Shown here: positions 49,160 to 57,013 of the stretch, in pieces | How positions within the stretch are numbered: position 1 is the first letter of the stretch | Layout of the letters: each line of letters opens with the position of its first letter | NCBI RefSeq assembly: GCF_013280595.1 | Contig: NZ_JAAATY010000024.1 | Span: 62,001-126,000, forward strand | Direction of reading: 5' to 3' | DNA: 64,000 nucleotides | Source: Kibdelosporangium persicum | Lineage (GTDB): Bacteria; Actinomycetota; Actinomycetes; Mycobacteriales; Pseudonocardiaceae | Made by a program: the position numbers and the translations under genes | Notes under the pieces: generated by a model | Told to the model about the DNA's origin: nothing | The model's database searches: none | The model's input: the letters and a program-made list of their open reading frames with translations, nothing else

Positions 49160-50341
49160 TCAGTACGTCGGCAGGCTCGGGTCCACGTCCCTGGCCCAGC
49201 CGAGCACACCGCTGCCCACGTGCACCGCGTCGGCGAAACCCGCCTTGTGCAGCGCGGCCAGCGCCTCCGCCGACCGGGCGCCGGACTTGCAGTGCAGCAC
49301 GATCGGCTTGTCCTGCGGCAACTCCGCCAGTGCCTCGCCGGACAGAATCCGGTCCTTCGGGATCAGCACCGCGCCGGGGATCCTGACGATCTCGTACTCG
49401 TGCGGCTCGCGGACGTCGATCAGGGCGAAGTTGTCGCCCCGGTCGAACTTCTCCTTCAGCTCGCGCGGCGTGATCGTCGAACCGGCCGCCGCCTTCTGCG
49501 CGTCGTCCGAGACGACACCGCAGAACGCCTCGTAGTCGATCAGTTCCGTGATCTTCGGGCTTTCCGGGTCCTTGCGGATCTTGATCGTCCGGTAGGTCAT
49601 CTCCAGCGCGTCGTACACCATCAGGCGACCCAGCAGCGGCTCACCGATGCCGGTCAGCAGCTTGATCGCCTCGGTCACCATGACCGAACCGATCGACGCG
49701 CACAGCACGCCGAGCACGCCGCCTTCCGCGCAGGACGGGACCATGCCGGGCGGCGGGGGCTCCGGGTAGAGGTCCCGGTAGTTCAGGCCCTGGCCGTTCG
49801 GCGCGTCCTCCCAGAAGACACTCACCTGGCCTTCGAAGCGGAAGATCGAGCCCCAGACGTACGGCTTGCCCAGCAGCACCGCGGCGTCGTTCACCAGGTA
49901 CCGGGTCGCGAAGTTGTCCGTGCCGTCCAGGATCAGGTCGTAGTCACGGAAGATGTCGAGCGCGTTCTCCGAGCTCAGATGCGTCTCGTGCAGGTTGACC
50001 TGAACATACGGGTTGATCTCCGCGATCGATTCGCGCGCCGAGACCGCCTTGGGCTTGCCGACGTCGGACACGCCGTGAATCACCTGACGCTGCAGGTTCG
50101 ACTCGTCCACCACGTCGAAGTCCACGATCCCGAGCGTGCCCACCCCCGCGGCCGCGAGGTACAGCAGCGCGGGGCTGCCGAGGCCACCCGCACCGACGAC
50201 GAGCACCTTCGCGTTCTTCAGCCGCTTCTGACCGTCGACTCCGACATCCGGGATGATCAGGTGCCTGCTGTAGCGGGCCACCTCGTCCTTGGTCAGCTCC
50301 GCGGCGGGCTCCACCAGCGGCGGCAGCGAACTACCTGGCAT
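49160..50341 (-). CDS. moeZ: adenylyltransferase/sulfurtransferase MoeZ
   Basis: This 393-aa two-domain enzyme has a ThiF/MoeB-type adenylation domain (about 15-260: ARYSRHLIIPDVGVDGQKRL, VLVVGAGGLGSPALLYLAAAGVG, ESNLQRQVIHG, LDGTDNFATRYLVND). A rhodanese domain follows (about 290-393) with active-site Cys in VLHCKSGARSAEAL. It activates the C-terminal glycine of sulfur-carrier proteins (MoaD, CysO, ThiS types) and transfers sulfur to them, for molybdopterin, cysteine and thioquinolobactin-like routes. It links well with the molybdopterin nitrate reductase nearby. ATG 50341 has an AGGAGGAG ribosome site. Confidence 0.95.
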   Translation of the reverse strand: MPGSSLPPLVEPAAELTKDEVARYSRHLIIPDVGVDGQKRLKNAKVLVVGAGGLGSPALLYLAAAGVGTLGIVDFDVVDESNLQRQVIHGVSDVGKPKAVSARESIAEINPYVQVNLHETHLSSENALDIFRDYDLILDGTDNFATRYLVNDAAVLLGKPYVWGSIFRFEGQVSVFWEDAPNGQGLNYRDLYPEPPPPGMVPSCAEGGVLGVLCASIGSVMVTEAIKLLTGIGEPLLGRLMVYDALEMTYRTIKIRKDPESPKITELIDYEAFCGVVSDDAQKAAAGSTITPRELKEKFDRGDNFALIDVREPHEYEIVRIPGAVLIPKDRILSGEALAELPQDKPIVLHCKSGARSAEALAALHKAGFADAVHVGSGVLGWARDVDPSLPTY

Positions 50342-50420
50342 CGACTCCTCCTCAGCGTCCGCTCCAATCCAACACCGCCGGAGCCCGGAACCTTCCGGAT
50401 GTCCACAATGCGGGACGCGA

Positions 50421-51512
50421 TCAGGTGCCCGGCGCCTTGCCCTGCGGGTTGGGCCAGGGGTTGGTCTTGCAGACCTTGCCGTCCTTCTTCACCGGATCCG
50501 GTGAACCCGGGACAGCGTCGTTGAGCAGGGCGACGTAGTCGTTGGCGACGCCGAACGTCTGCTGCATCATCACCGGCGCCAGCGCTTCGTTCTGCGCGCA
50601 GCCCTCGTGACCACGGCCGAACGCGTGACCAACTTCATGGTTGATCGCGTAGATGCGGTAGCTGCCGATGTCGCCGTTGAACGCCAACGCGCCGCGCACC
50701 CAGCGCGAGAGGTTGATGACCACGCGCCCGTCGCGGGACAACCGGCACGACGACTCGTACGGGATGGTCCGTCCGCACAGCCTGTGCGTCGTCTCGGGCG
50801 TCGCGAGCGTGATGCGCACGAGCGGCTTGTCCGCCACGCGCTGCACCGCGATACGGGGGTCGCTGGTCCACCCACGCGGCTCGGCCAGCGTCGAGTCGAC
50901 GAGTCCGGCGAACGCGTCGTCACCACCGCCCATCTCCGCGGCGCTGATGCCGTTCTCGACCTCGATCGTGTACGTGTACGTCTTCTGCGTGCCCTGGCCG
51001 ACCTTCGGGCCGCTGCCGGGGACCACACGGAAGGTGCCCGCGCCGGCCTGGGTGAAGTCACGGCCGGGCGGCAGGTCGGCGGTCGGGATCTTGGCGTCGA
51101 TCGGGGTCACCGGGCGCTCGGTGGCGTCCGGAGTGTCCGTCGGCACTTCCGGTCCGTTGAACGCCGCCGCCTGCCGCGGATCGCCGTTGACGGCCTGCGC
51201 TTCACCGGGCGGACCGGCTTTGGTCGTGTCCCACACGACAAGGGCGGTGATCACCAGCAGGACCGGGAGCGCGTACAACCGCCAGCCGTACACGGCCAGA
51301 ATGCCGCGCTTCTGAACAGGGGGGATGCGCCGGTACGACTCCTCAGCGGTCTGCGCGTCCGGCTTCCATGCCGCGGCCAGCGGCTCGCCGGACACGCGAC
51401 GCGCGCCACGCTCGTATCGCTCGTCACTGGCAGGGCCCTGTGGTCCACCCGCTGCTCCGGAGCGTGACTTTTTCGGCGGCGAGACTTCTCCTCCTTGCGT
51501 CATCCGGCTCAC
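50421..51512 (-). CDS. DUF3152 membrane-anchored protein with metzincin-like zinc motif
   Basis: The 363-aa protein has a cytoplasmic N terminus (about 1-75), one membrane helix (LYALPVLLVITALVVW), a Pro/Thr-rich linker and an extracytoplasmic DUF3152 domain. The domain carries HEVGHAFGRGH, an HEXXHXXGXXH zinc signature, followed by the turn VMMQQTFG. A disulphide is likely between LCGRT and SSCRL. This points to a secreted-side metalloprotease, though the family has no assigned function that I know. It corresponds to mycobacterial Rv3207c by position. The start may be GTG 51512 or ATG 51503. Confidence 0.85.
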   Translation of the reverse strand: MSRMTQGGEVSPPKKSRSGAAGGPQGPASDERYERGARRVSGEPLAAAWKPDAQTAEESYRRIPPVQKRGILAVYGWRLYALPVLLVITALVVWDTTKAGPPGEAQAVNGDPRQAAAFNGPEVPTDTPDATERPVTPIDAKIPTADLPPGRDFTQAGAGTFRVVPGSGPKVGQGTQKTYTYTIEVENGISAAEMGGGDDAFAGLVDSTLAEPRGWTSDPRIAVQRVADKPLVRITLATPETTHRLCGRTIPYESSCRLSRDGRVVINLSRWVRGALAFNGDIGSYRIYAINHEVGHAFGRGHEGCAQNEALAPVMMQQTFGVANDYVALLNDAVPGSPDPVKKDGKVCKTNPWPNPQGKAPGT

Positions 51513-51563
51513 GGCTAACAGGGTGCCACATCACTCTTCGCTAACGAATGAGCGACTGGCCGA

Positions 51564-52541
51564 CTACCACCCACCCGTGCGTTCGGCCTCCCAGAGGCCC
51601 AACGCGGCCCGTGCGACCGTCTCCGGCCGTTCCATTTGCGCGACATGCCCGGTTCTGGGCAGCACGAGCAGCCTGCCTCGCGGCAACAGCCTCGCGGTCC
51701 GGGGAGCCTTACGGACAGTGACCAACTTGTCCTCGGCGCCCCAGATCACCAGAGTCGGTGCCGTGATCTGTGGCACGACCCGCCACAGCGACTGCGACGG
51801 CGGCACGAGCCACGCCCGGAACAGCCCGAGCGTCATGCCGATCAGGGACTGCGCGGCCCAGGCGATCTTGGCGCGTTCGGCGAACTCGTTGGCGGTCTCG
51901 TCCATCCGGTGCGGCGGGACGAGCGACGGGTTGGCGAAGCACAGCCTGACCAGCTGCTCGGCGCGCTGCATGGGCGTCAGGGCAGCGAGTTGCCGCCGGA
52001 ACCGGGAGCCGACGAACGGCAACATCGCGAACGGGATGCGTGGATCCGACATCCGGTTGGGGAACGGCCGCAGGTCCGGCACGGCCGGTGAGATCAGCGT
52101 CAACGTCTTGACCAGCTCAGGGTGCTTGGCCGCGAGGATCATCACGATCGCGCCGCCCATCGAGTTGCCGAACAGGTGCACCGGCCCGTGCCCCAGCCCG
52201 GCGATGAACTTCGCCAACGTGCCGGCGTGGTCGGCCAGGTCGAAGGTGTACCCGGTGGGCGGCTCGGTCCGGCCCGCACCGGGCAGGTCGACCGCGATGC
52301 CCTGCGCGTGCAGGGACAGCTGCGCGGCGAGGTCCGTCCAGTTGACCGACGACCCGCCGAGGCCGTGCACGAAGACCGCCGTCTCGTCGGCCGGGCCCGG
52401 CGTCCTGCGGATGTGCAGCCGTACGCCGCCCGCTTCGCAGTGCTCGGCGGGCCACGGAGGCTGGTGAAGATCCAGCGGCGGCCGTGGCGCGTCGGACAGC
52501 GGGACACGAGTCAACGGGGCGCGCTCACTGGTCACGTTCAT
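51564..52541 (-). CDS. alpha/beta hydrolase
   Basis: The 325-aa hydrolase contains HGLGGSSVNWTDLAAQL (oxyanion hole), AVDLPGAGRTEPP, the nucleophile elbow HLFGNSMGGAIVM, the acid strand VIWGAEDKLV and catalytic His in LPRTGHVAQME. No signal peptide. The start ATG 52541 lies 106 bp from the divergent TetR gene (52648), so that TetR may control it. Substrate is unknown; FGNSMGG-type elbows occur in lipases and epoxide hydrolase-like enzymes. Confidence 0.87.
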   Translation of the reverse strand: MNVTSERAPLTRVPLSDAPRPPLDLHQPPWPAEHCEAGGVRLHIRRTPGPADETAVFVHGLGGSSVNWTDLAAQLSLHAQGIAVDLPGAGRTEPPTGYTFDLADHAGTLAKFIAGLGHGPVHLFGNSMGGAIVMILAAKHPELVKTLTLISPAVPDLRPFPNRMSDPRIPFAMLPFVGSRFRRQLAALTPMQRAEQLVRLCFANPSLVPPHRMDETANEFAERAKIAWAAQSLIGMTLGLFRAWLVPPSQSLWRVVPQITAPTLVIWGAEDKLVTVRKAPRTARLLPRGRLLVLPRTGHVAQMERPETVARAALGLWEAERTGGW

Positions 52542-52647
52542 CTGTCCAGTGTGCATGCGAGCCGTCACATCCACGCGACTGCGAACATGTGACTGCCACC
52601 TGCGGGACATACCGGCGAGTAAGGTTGTGGCGAAGCGAGGAGGCCGT

Positions 52648-53274
52648 ATGTCGGAGACGATGCAGCAGAGCACGAAGAGCGCGAGGCTGCCCAGAAATGC
52701 CCGGCGCGCGCAGCTGCTCGCCGCGGCGCAGGACGTGTTCGCCGCCAACGGCTACCACGCGGCCGCGATGGACGAGATCGCCGAGCGGGCCGGTGTCAGC
52801 AAGCCGGTGCTCTACCAGCACTTCCCCGGCAAGCTCGAGCTGTACATGGCGCTGCTGCAGACCCACGCCGACGAGCTGATCGCGGGCGTGACCGGCGCGC
52901 TGGAGTCCACCACCGACAACAAGCTGCGCGTGCAGGCGGCCGTGGGCGCGTACTTCGACTTCGTCGACAAGGAAGGCGAGGCGTTCCGCCTGGTGTTCCA
53001 GTCGGACATCCGCGGCGAGCCGGTCGTGCACGAGACGATCGAGCGCGCGACCAAGACCTGCGTCGACGCCATCACCGCGACCATCACCGCCGACGCGGGC
53101 ATGGACGAGGAGCGGGCGCGTCTGCTGGCCGTCGGCCTCGTCGGCACCAGCCAGGTCGCGGCGCAGTCGTGGCTGGCCAGCAACCGCCCGATCGACAAGG
53201 ACGAGGCCGTCAAGCTGATCTCGGCCCTGGCCTGGCGCGGCATCGGCGGCTACCCCCTCCAACCCTCCTCGTGA
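52648..53274 (+). CDS. TetR family transcriptional regulator
   Basis: This 208-aa regulator has the N-terminal HTH RRAQLLAAAQDVFAANGYHAAAMDEIAERAGVSKPVLYQHFPGKLELYMALL and an all-helical C-terminal ligand domain (VGAYFDFVDKEGEAFRLVFQSDIRGEPVV...). GAGGAGG lies 5 bases before ATG 52648. It appears to be the Rv3208-type TetR that neighbours the DUF3107 gene in mycobacteria. The last codon and TGA come from palindrome copy 4, giving terminus -LQPSS. It may regulate the divergent hydrolase. Confidence 0.92.
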   Translation: MSETMQQSTKSARLPRNARRAQLLAAAQDVFAANGYHAAAMDEIAERAGVSKPVLYQHFPGKLELYMALLQTHADELIAGVTGALESTTDNKLRVQAAVGAYFDFVDKEGEAFRLVFQSDIRGEPVVHETIERATKTCVDAITATITADAGMDEERARLLAVGLVGTSQVAAQSWLASNRPIDKDEAVKLISALAWRGIGGYPLQPSS

Positions 53275-53314
53275 GTGTTTATCGGGGTTAGAACCCTGAT
53301 AAACACTCACGAGG
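53267..53314. repeat. palindromic repeat copy 4
   Basis: Arms 53267-53289 and 53292-53314 pair over 23 bp with one mismatch. It begins inside the last codons of the TetR gene and supplies its TGA (53272-53274). The convergent AurF-like gene ends at 53327, outside the palindrome. After the palindrome the sequence gagctggggttatgg resembles that after copy 3 (gagcagggattatgg), so copies 3 and 4 share their right flank. Confidence 0.9.
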
Positions 53315-53326
53315 GTTGAGCTGGGG

Positions 53327-54235
53327 TTATGGGAGCAGGAAGGACGCTTTCCACCAGCGCGTGCCGGGTGCGCCGACCAGCCCGGCCTCGTCGAGGAACT
53401 TCATGATCCGCTCGCCGGACCACCGCAGCGTCTCCTGGTGGTGCGGGTTCTTCAGGGCGACCTCGGCGGCGTGCTTCGGGTCGAGCCCGACCGCCTGGTA
53501 GACGCGCGGGTTGATCAAGCTGCGGGTGATCGCGAACGCCACGATCGAGATCAGCAGACGCTGGTACGGCAGCTCCCACTTGCGCAGGTTCGCCATGCCG
53601 CGCACCACCTCCTGGCGCGCGAACGTGACGTGCCTGGCCTCTTCGAGGACGTGGATCCGGTTGACCATCCGGACGAGCGGCTGGACCTTCTCGTCGGCCA
53701 TGCTCTCCCGCTGGATGCGGTCGAGGATCTCCTCGGCGATCAGGATCGAGCCGTACAGCGCGGGACCGTAACCGATGACCGGCAGCAGTCTGCCCAGCTT
53801 GTGCAGGATCGGCGGCGGACCGTACGCGGGCGCACCGACCTTCTCGATGGCACGGGCGAACATGGTCGAGTGCCGGCACTCGTCGGCGATCTCGGTCAGC
53901 GCGTACTGGGCGTGCCGAGTGGTCGGGTCGATCCGGTAGACCTCCTTGAGCAGCATCTGCATCAGCAGCACCTCGAACCAGATGCCGTTGCTGGCGATGC
54001 TGGCGACCTCGTGCTTGCCGAGTTCGATCCGCTGCCCCGGCGTCAGCTGATCCCACAACTCCGTGCCGTACAGGGAGATCCTGTGGTCCGGCGCGTAGTA
54101 CATGCCGTCCTGCAACGGTGCGTTCCAGTCGATGTCGACCTCAGGGTCGTAGAACTTGTCGGCCGACGAGTTCAGCAGCCGCTCTGCGGTCTTCTCGCGG
54201 TCAGAACCCTGGGCAACTCGCAACGCGCGGCTCAT
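53327..54235 (-). CDS. AurF-like di-iron oxygenase
   Basis: The 302-aa helical ferritin-like protein carries metal-ligand motifs: a first Glu in LGKHEVASIASNGIWFE, EIADECRHSTMFARAIE (EXXH-type), EEILDRIQRESMADE and VLEEARHVTFARQEVVRG (EXXH-type). These match AurF (PF11583), which N-oxygenates arylamines. The paralogues in many actinomycetes have unknown substrates. It is divergent from a TetR gene whose operator lies between them, and a DUF4873 gene follows that TetR, making a small regulated oxygenase module. Confidence 0.85.
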   Translation of the reverse strand: MSRALRVAQGSDREKTAERLLNSSADKFYDPEVDIDWNAPLQDGMYYAPDHRISLYGTELWDQLTPGQRIELGKHEVASIASNGIWFEVLLMQMLLKEVYRIDPTTRHAQYALTEIADECRHSTMFARAIEKVGAPAYGPPPILHKLGRLLPVIGYGPALYGSILIAEEILDRIQRESMADEKVQPLVRMVNRIHVLEEARHVTFARQEVVRGMANLRKWELPYQRLLISIVAFAITRSLINPRVYQAVGLDPKHAAEVALKNPHHQETLRWSGERIMKFLDEAGLVGAPGTRWWKASFLLP

Positions 54236-54255
54236 CGGAACACCCCTTTAAGCGT

Positions 54256-54282
54256 TACCGGAAGTAACAGTTACTTCTGGTA
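54256..54282. promoter_or_regulatory. 27-bp palindromic TetR operator between the AurF-like and TetR genes
   Basis: Half-sites TACCGGAAGTAAC and GTTACTTCTGGTA are complementary at 12 of 13 positions around a central A. It sits 20 bp before the AurF-like start and overlaps the candidate -10 of the tetR gene, so one site could repress both divergent promoters. The repressor is presumably the adjacent TetR. Confidence 0.8.
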
Positions 54283-54286
54283 GCAT
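54281..54286 (+). promoter_or_regulatory. candidate -10 (TAGCAT) of a leaderless tetR transcript
   Basis: TAGCAT fits TANNNT and lies 8 bases before ATG 54295; it overlaps the right end of the operator. Motif-based. Confidence 0.35.
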
Positions 54287-54294
54287 GCAGCCGC

Positions 54295-54999
54295 ATGGGC
54301 GAAGGTGTCAAGGGACAGGGTGGCGACGCGCGGCGCGAACGCTGGCGCGAACACCGCGCCGCCCGCCGTGCGGAATTCGTCGAAGCGGCGCTGCGCGCAC
54401 TCGACGAACACGGCCCCGAACTCGGCATGGAACACGTGGCGGCAGCGGCGGGCGTGACAAAACCCGTGCTGTACCGGCACTTCACGGACAAAGCAGACCT
54501 GTTCGTCGCATTGGGACAACGCGGCACGGAGATCCTCTTCGAACGGCTGATCCCCGCGATCAACCGCGAAGAGGCCCCGGTCCCGCGGATCCGCAAGAGC
54601 CTCGACGCCTTCTTCAGCGTGATCGAGGACTACCCGAACCTCTACCGGCTGCTGGCCCGGCGTTCGTTCGGCGACCGGCCCGTGGACTCCGACCCGGTCC
54701 GCGAGGACAAGGAGATGATCGCCGCGGCGCTGACCAGCCTGCTCGGCGACTACATGCGTGCGTTGAACCTGGATTCCGGCGCGGCTGAACCGTGGGCGTA
54801 CTCGATCGTCGGCATGGTCCAGACGACCGGCGAGTGGTGGCTGGAACGCCGCTCGATGACCCGCGACGCGGTCGTGGAGTACCTGACCACGATCATCTGG
54901 GCCGCGATCGACGGGTTCCTGCGCCAGCAGGGCGTGCAGATAGCGCCCGACAAACCCTTCGAAGTGAACAAAGTGGTCCAGTTGAGGAGAGTCCAGTGA
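54295..54999 (+). CDS. TetR family regulator of the AurF-like/DUF4873 module
   Basis: This 234-aa protein has HTH residues RRAEFVEAALRALDEHGPELGMEHVAAAAGVTKPVLYRHFTDKADLFVALG. The ligand domain resembles TetR_C-type 13 or similar (SVIEDYPNLYRLLARRSFGDRP, VGMVQTTGEWWLERRSMTRDAVVEYLTTIIW). It is divergent from the AurF-like gene with the palindromic operator between, so autoregulation and control of the oxygenase are likely. Its stop overlaps the DUF4873 start by GTGA. The N terminus is extended and basic. Confidence 0.9.
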   Translation: MGEGVKGQGGDARRERWREHRAARRAEFVEAALRALDEHGPELGMEHVAAAAGVTKPVLYRHFTDKADLFVALGQRGTEILFERLIPAINREEAPVPRIRKSLDAFFSVIEDYPNLYRLLARRSFGDRPVDSDPVREDKEMIAAALTSLLGDYMRALNLDSGAAEPWAYSIVGMVQTTGEWWLERRSMTRDAVVEYLTTIIWAAIDGFLRQQGVQIAPDKPFEVNKVVQLRRVQ

Positions 55000-55316
55000 G
55001 CGATCACGACGAAGAGGGCTACACCGGCCCGGCGACCCTGCTGGTCCAGGACAGGGAACTGGCGGTGGAAGTGGAGCTGCGCGGCTACTTCCAGCCGATC
55101 GACGGCTACTACCGCTGGTACGGCCGCATCAAGGCGAACACGGAGCTGTCCGCACTGGCGGGCGGGAAGAAGACGGCGGTGAAAGTCCGCACGCCGCAAG
55201 GCGAAGCAGCCGCCGAACTGTCCGATCCGGACCCGTGGAACCGCTACCGCATCATGGGAACGAGCAGGCCCCCGTTCACCACCGAGCTCACCTCGGCCCT
55301 CACGGCCCCTGAATAG
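54996..55316 (+). CDS. DUF4873 domain protein, 106 aa
   Basis: This small beta-rich protein has EGYTGPATLLVQDRELAVEVELRGYFQPIDGYYRWYGRIKAN, the core of DUF4873, and WNRYRIMGTSRPPF. The domain often occurs alone or attached to flavin monooxygenases in actinomycetes. Here it is translationally coupled to the TetR that faces the AurF-like oxygenase, which suggests an accessory role in that reaction. Function is unknown. Confidence 0.82.
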   Translation: MSDHDEEGYTGPATLLVQDRELAVEVELRGYFQPIDGYYRWYGRIKANTELSALAGGKKTAVKVRTPQGEAAAELSDPDPWNRYRIMGTSRPPFTTELTSALTAPE

Positions 55317-55852
55317 CCCCCACCACGCCCGGTAGGGGTCGGCAAAGTGTCCATGGGGCGGGCACGGTCACAGTCCCATGATCATGGTGAGATCCGTGCC
55401 CTGCCCGCCTGATCGCTGGTGCGTTCGATCGCCTGGCCCGTCCGGTGACGTGTCGGCCGAGTCCGCGATGGACGGCGATCATCCCGCTGACCAGTGGAAA
55501 TGCCGGGGGCAGGCGTCGGACCCGCCTGCTCGGCGGGTTCGATCCGAACGCTGACCACGGCGCCGGTCGGGGCCCGAACGCGCTCCTTCGGCCCGATCGG
55601 GACATGGACTGCCGCTGCCCCGTCACGACCCGGCCCGGCCCCTGACCAGCCCCCACCGCTCCCGGGGGGCGACCCCGGACCCAGTCTACCGGGAAAAGGC
55701 CTGGCCAGGAGGGTTACCGGCGGGTTGTGGACAACTGGATTCGCCGAAGGTGCCATCACTACGGACCGGCACGCCCGCTGTGGTGTCCGGGCACGTCGGC
55801 GGAAACGACAAACCGGCTCGTGCGCCAGGCACGAGCCGGTTCGCGTCGGGTG
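55317..55852. other. 536-bp non-coding region with an imperfect direct repeat
   Basis: No credible gene was found; open frames here are Arg/Pro-rich and lack start signals. About 28 bases around 55305-55332 (the end of the DUF4873 gene) recur imperfectly at about 55635-55662 (ggcccctga..agcccccacc). About 330 bp lie between the two. The right end holds a strong hairpin (55811-55841). Confidence 0.45.
55811..55841 (-). terminator. strong hairpin, probable terminator of the DUF3107 gene
   Basis: A perfect 13-bp stem (AACCGGCTCGTGC / GCACGAGCCGGTT) with a 5-base loop lies 12 bp beyond the DUF3107 stop. It has no clear U-tract on either strand, which is common for actinobacterial terminators. 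It could also act on plus-strand transcripts. Confidence 0.75.
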
Positions 55853-56083
55853 TCAGGCCTTGACCGAGAACCCGACCTTGCGGGCGTCGGCGGTGCCGAT
55901 CTCCACGTAGGCCACCCGACCCGCCGGGATGATGTAGCGACGGCCCTTGTCGTCGACCAGGGTCAGTTGGCCCGCGGGGTTCTTCAGCGCGTCGGCCACC
56001 AGCGCCTCAACCTCGTCGGGCGACAGGTTGCTCGTGAGGAGCAGCTCCCTCGGGCTGTCCACCACGCCGATCTTGACCTCCAC
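55853..56083 (-). CDS. DUF3107 family small protein (TB9.4-like)
   Basis: The 76-aa protein begins EVKIGVVDSPRELLLTSNLSPDEVEALVADAL and ends AYVEIGTADARKVGFSVKA, the full DUF3107 length and pattern. Orthologues (Rv3208A/TB9.4 in M. tuberculosis) are nearly universal in actinobacteria and of unknown function. An alpha/beta fold is predicted. It is followed by a strong terminator hairpin. Confidence 0.92.
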   Translation of the reverse strand: MEVKIGVVDSPRELLLTSNLSPDEVEALVADALKNPAGQLTLVDDKGRRYIIPAGRVAYVEIGTADARKVGFSVKA

Positions 56084-56122
56084 GCTGACCTCCAGCTTGT
56101 GCCTCTTGGTGATGACGAAAGG

Positions 56123-56794
56123 TTATCCGAGTCCGAGCGCTGTCATCCGCTTGCCGTGCGCCTGCTGCAGCCGCCGGAACAACGCCGCGATGCCCGCCAG
56201 GTCGCCCGAGCCGGTCACGATCAGCTCGGTCAGCCCGTCCCGTTCGGCCACGATGTACTGGGCCTGCGTCAATCCCTCGCCCAGCAGCCTGCGGCCCCAC
56301 AGGGTCAGTCTGTCGCGCAGCGTCCGGTCCGCCTCGCAGGCCGCGCTGACTTCGCGCTCAGCGAACGCGGAGTGCCCTGTGTCGGCGAGCACATCGAGCA
56401 CCAGTTGCTTGGTCGACTCGTCGAGCCAGTTCGCCAGCTGGCTGTAGAGGTCCGCGGCGAGACCGTCGAACACGTACGCCTTCACCAGCGACTCGTGCCA
56501 GCTGCGCGGCGGCGTCGACGCGTGGAACGCCTCGAAGTGCTGGATGAACGGTTCCATCGCCTCGGTCGGCCGCACGCCGTGCGCGACGAGGTACTGCTCG
56601 ATCTTGCTGTAGTGCCCGATCTCGGCGGCCGCCATCACCGCCAGTGCCGCGCGCCCGGCCAGTGTCGGGGCGCTGCGGGCGTCCTCGGCCAGCCGGTCGA
56701 ACGCGGAGAGTTCGCCGTACGCCAGCACGCCGAGTAGATCAACAACTCCGTCCTGTAGCCGTGCGGAGTCCACCACAGAATCAGCCTCGCTCAT
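56123..56794 (-). CDS. ferritin-like (MiaE-like) protein
   Basis: This 223-aa all-helical protein has [21 protein letters not shown] (Glu), [20 protein letters not shown] (EXXH-type), [21 protein letters not shown] and [12 protein letters not shown]. These are ferritin-fold helices resembling tRNA hydroxylase MiaE (MiaE_2). Some metal ligands seem altered, so di-iron activity is uncertain. It matches the gene between TB9.4 and rhlE in mycobacteria (Rv3210c). I start at ATG 56794. It is divergent from the DEAD-box gene. Confidence 0.85.
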   Translation of the reverse strand: MSEADSVVDSARLQDGVVDLLGVLAYGELSAFDRLAEDARSAPTLAGRAALAVMAAAEIGHYSKIEQYLVAHGVRPTEAMEPFIQHFEAFHASTPPRSWHESLVKAYVFDGLAADLYSQLANWLDESTKQLVLDVLADTGHSAFAEREVSAACEADRTLRDRLTLWGRRLLGEGLTQAQYIVAERDGLTELIVTGSGDLAGIAALFRRLQQAHGKRMTALGLG

Positions 56795-56880
56795 GGCGGT
56801 GAGCGTAACGGCAGGACTGCCCAGGTAGACTCGGTATGACGCCCGGCGTACCCAACGCCGTGAGGCGACGTTATGAAGAC

Positions 56881-56902
56881 CGTGACGGCAAGGCCCGTCA
56901 CG
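56881..56902 (+). other. hairpin in the untranslated leader of the DEAD-box helicase gene
   Basis: CGTGACGG and CCGTCACG pair over 8 bp around a 6-base loop, about 110 bp before the helicase start. The 219-bp region from 56795 contains no other gene. Long structured leaders are common for RNA-helicase genes and may mediate autoregulation; here this is only a structural observation. Confidence 0.4.
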
Positions 56903-57013
56903 CGGAGGGTGTGTGCACGCCAAGCTGGCCCTCCCGCGCAGGTGCCCCAGCGCCATGCAGCGGTCGAGCGGCCCGACCAGGGCAGTGCGCACTGGTAAAG
57001 AGAGGCGATCACC

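Noticed and set aside
55494-55910. Candidate small gene in the 55.3-55.85 kb gap
   Set aside because: It has no ribosome site, it overlaps the terminator hairpin and the DUF3107 gene, and its composition is typical of shadow frames.
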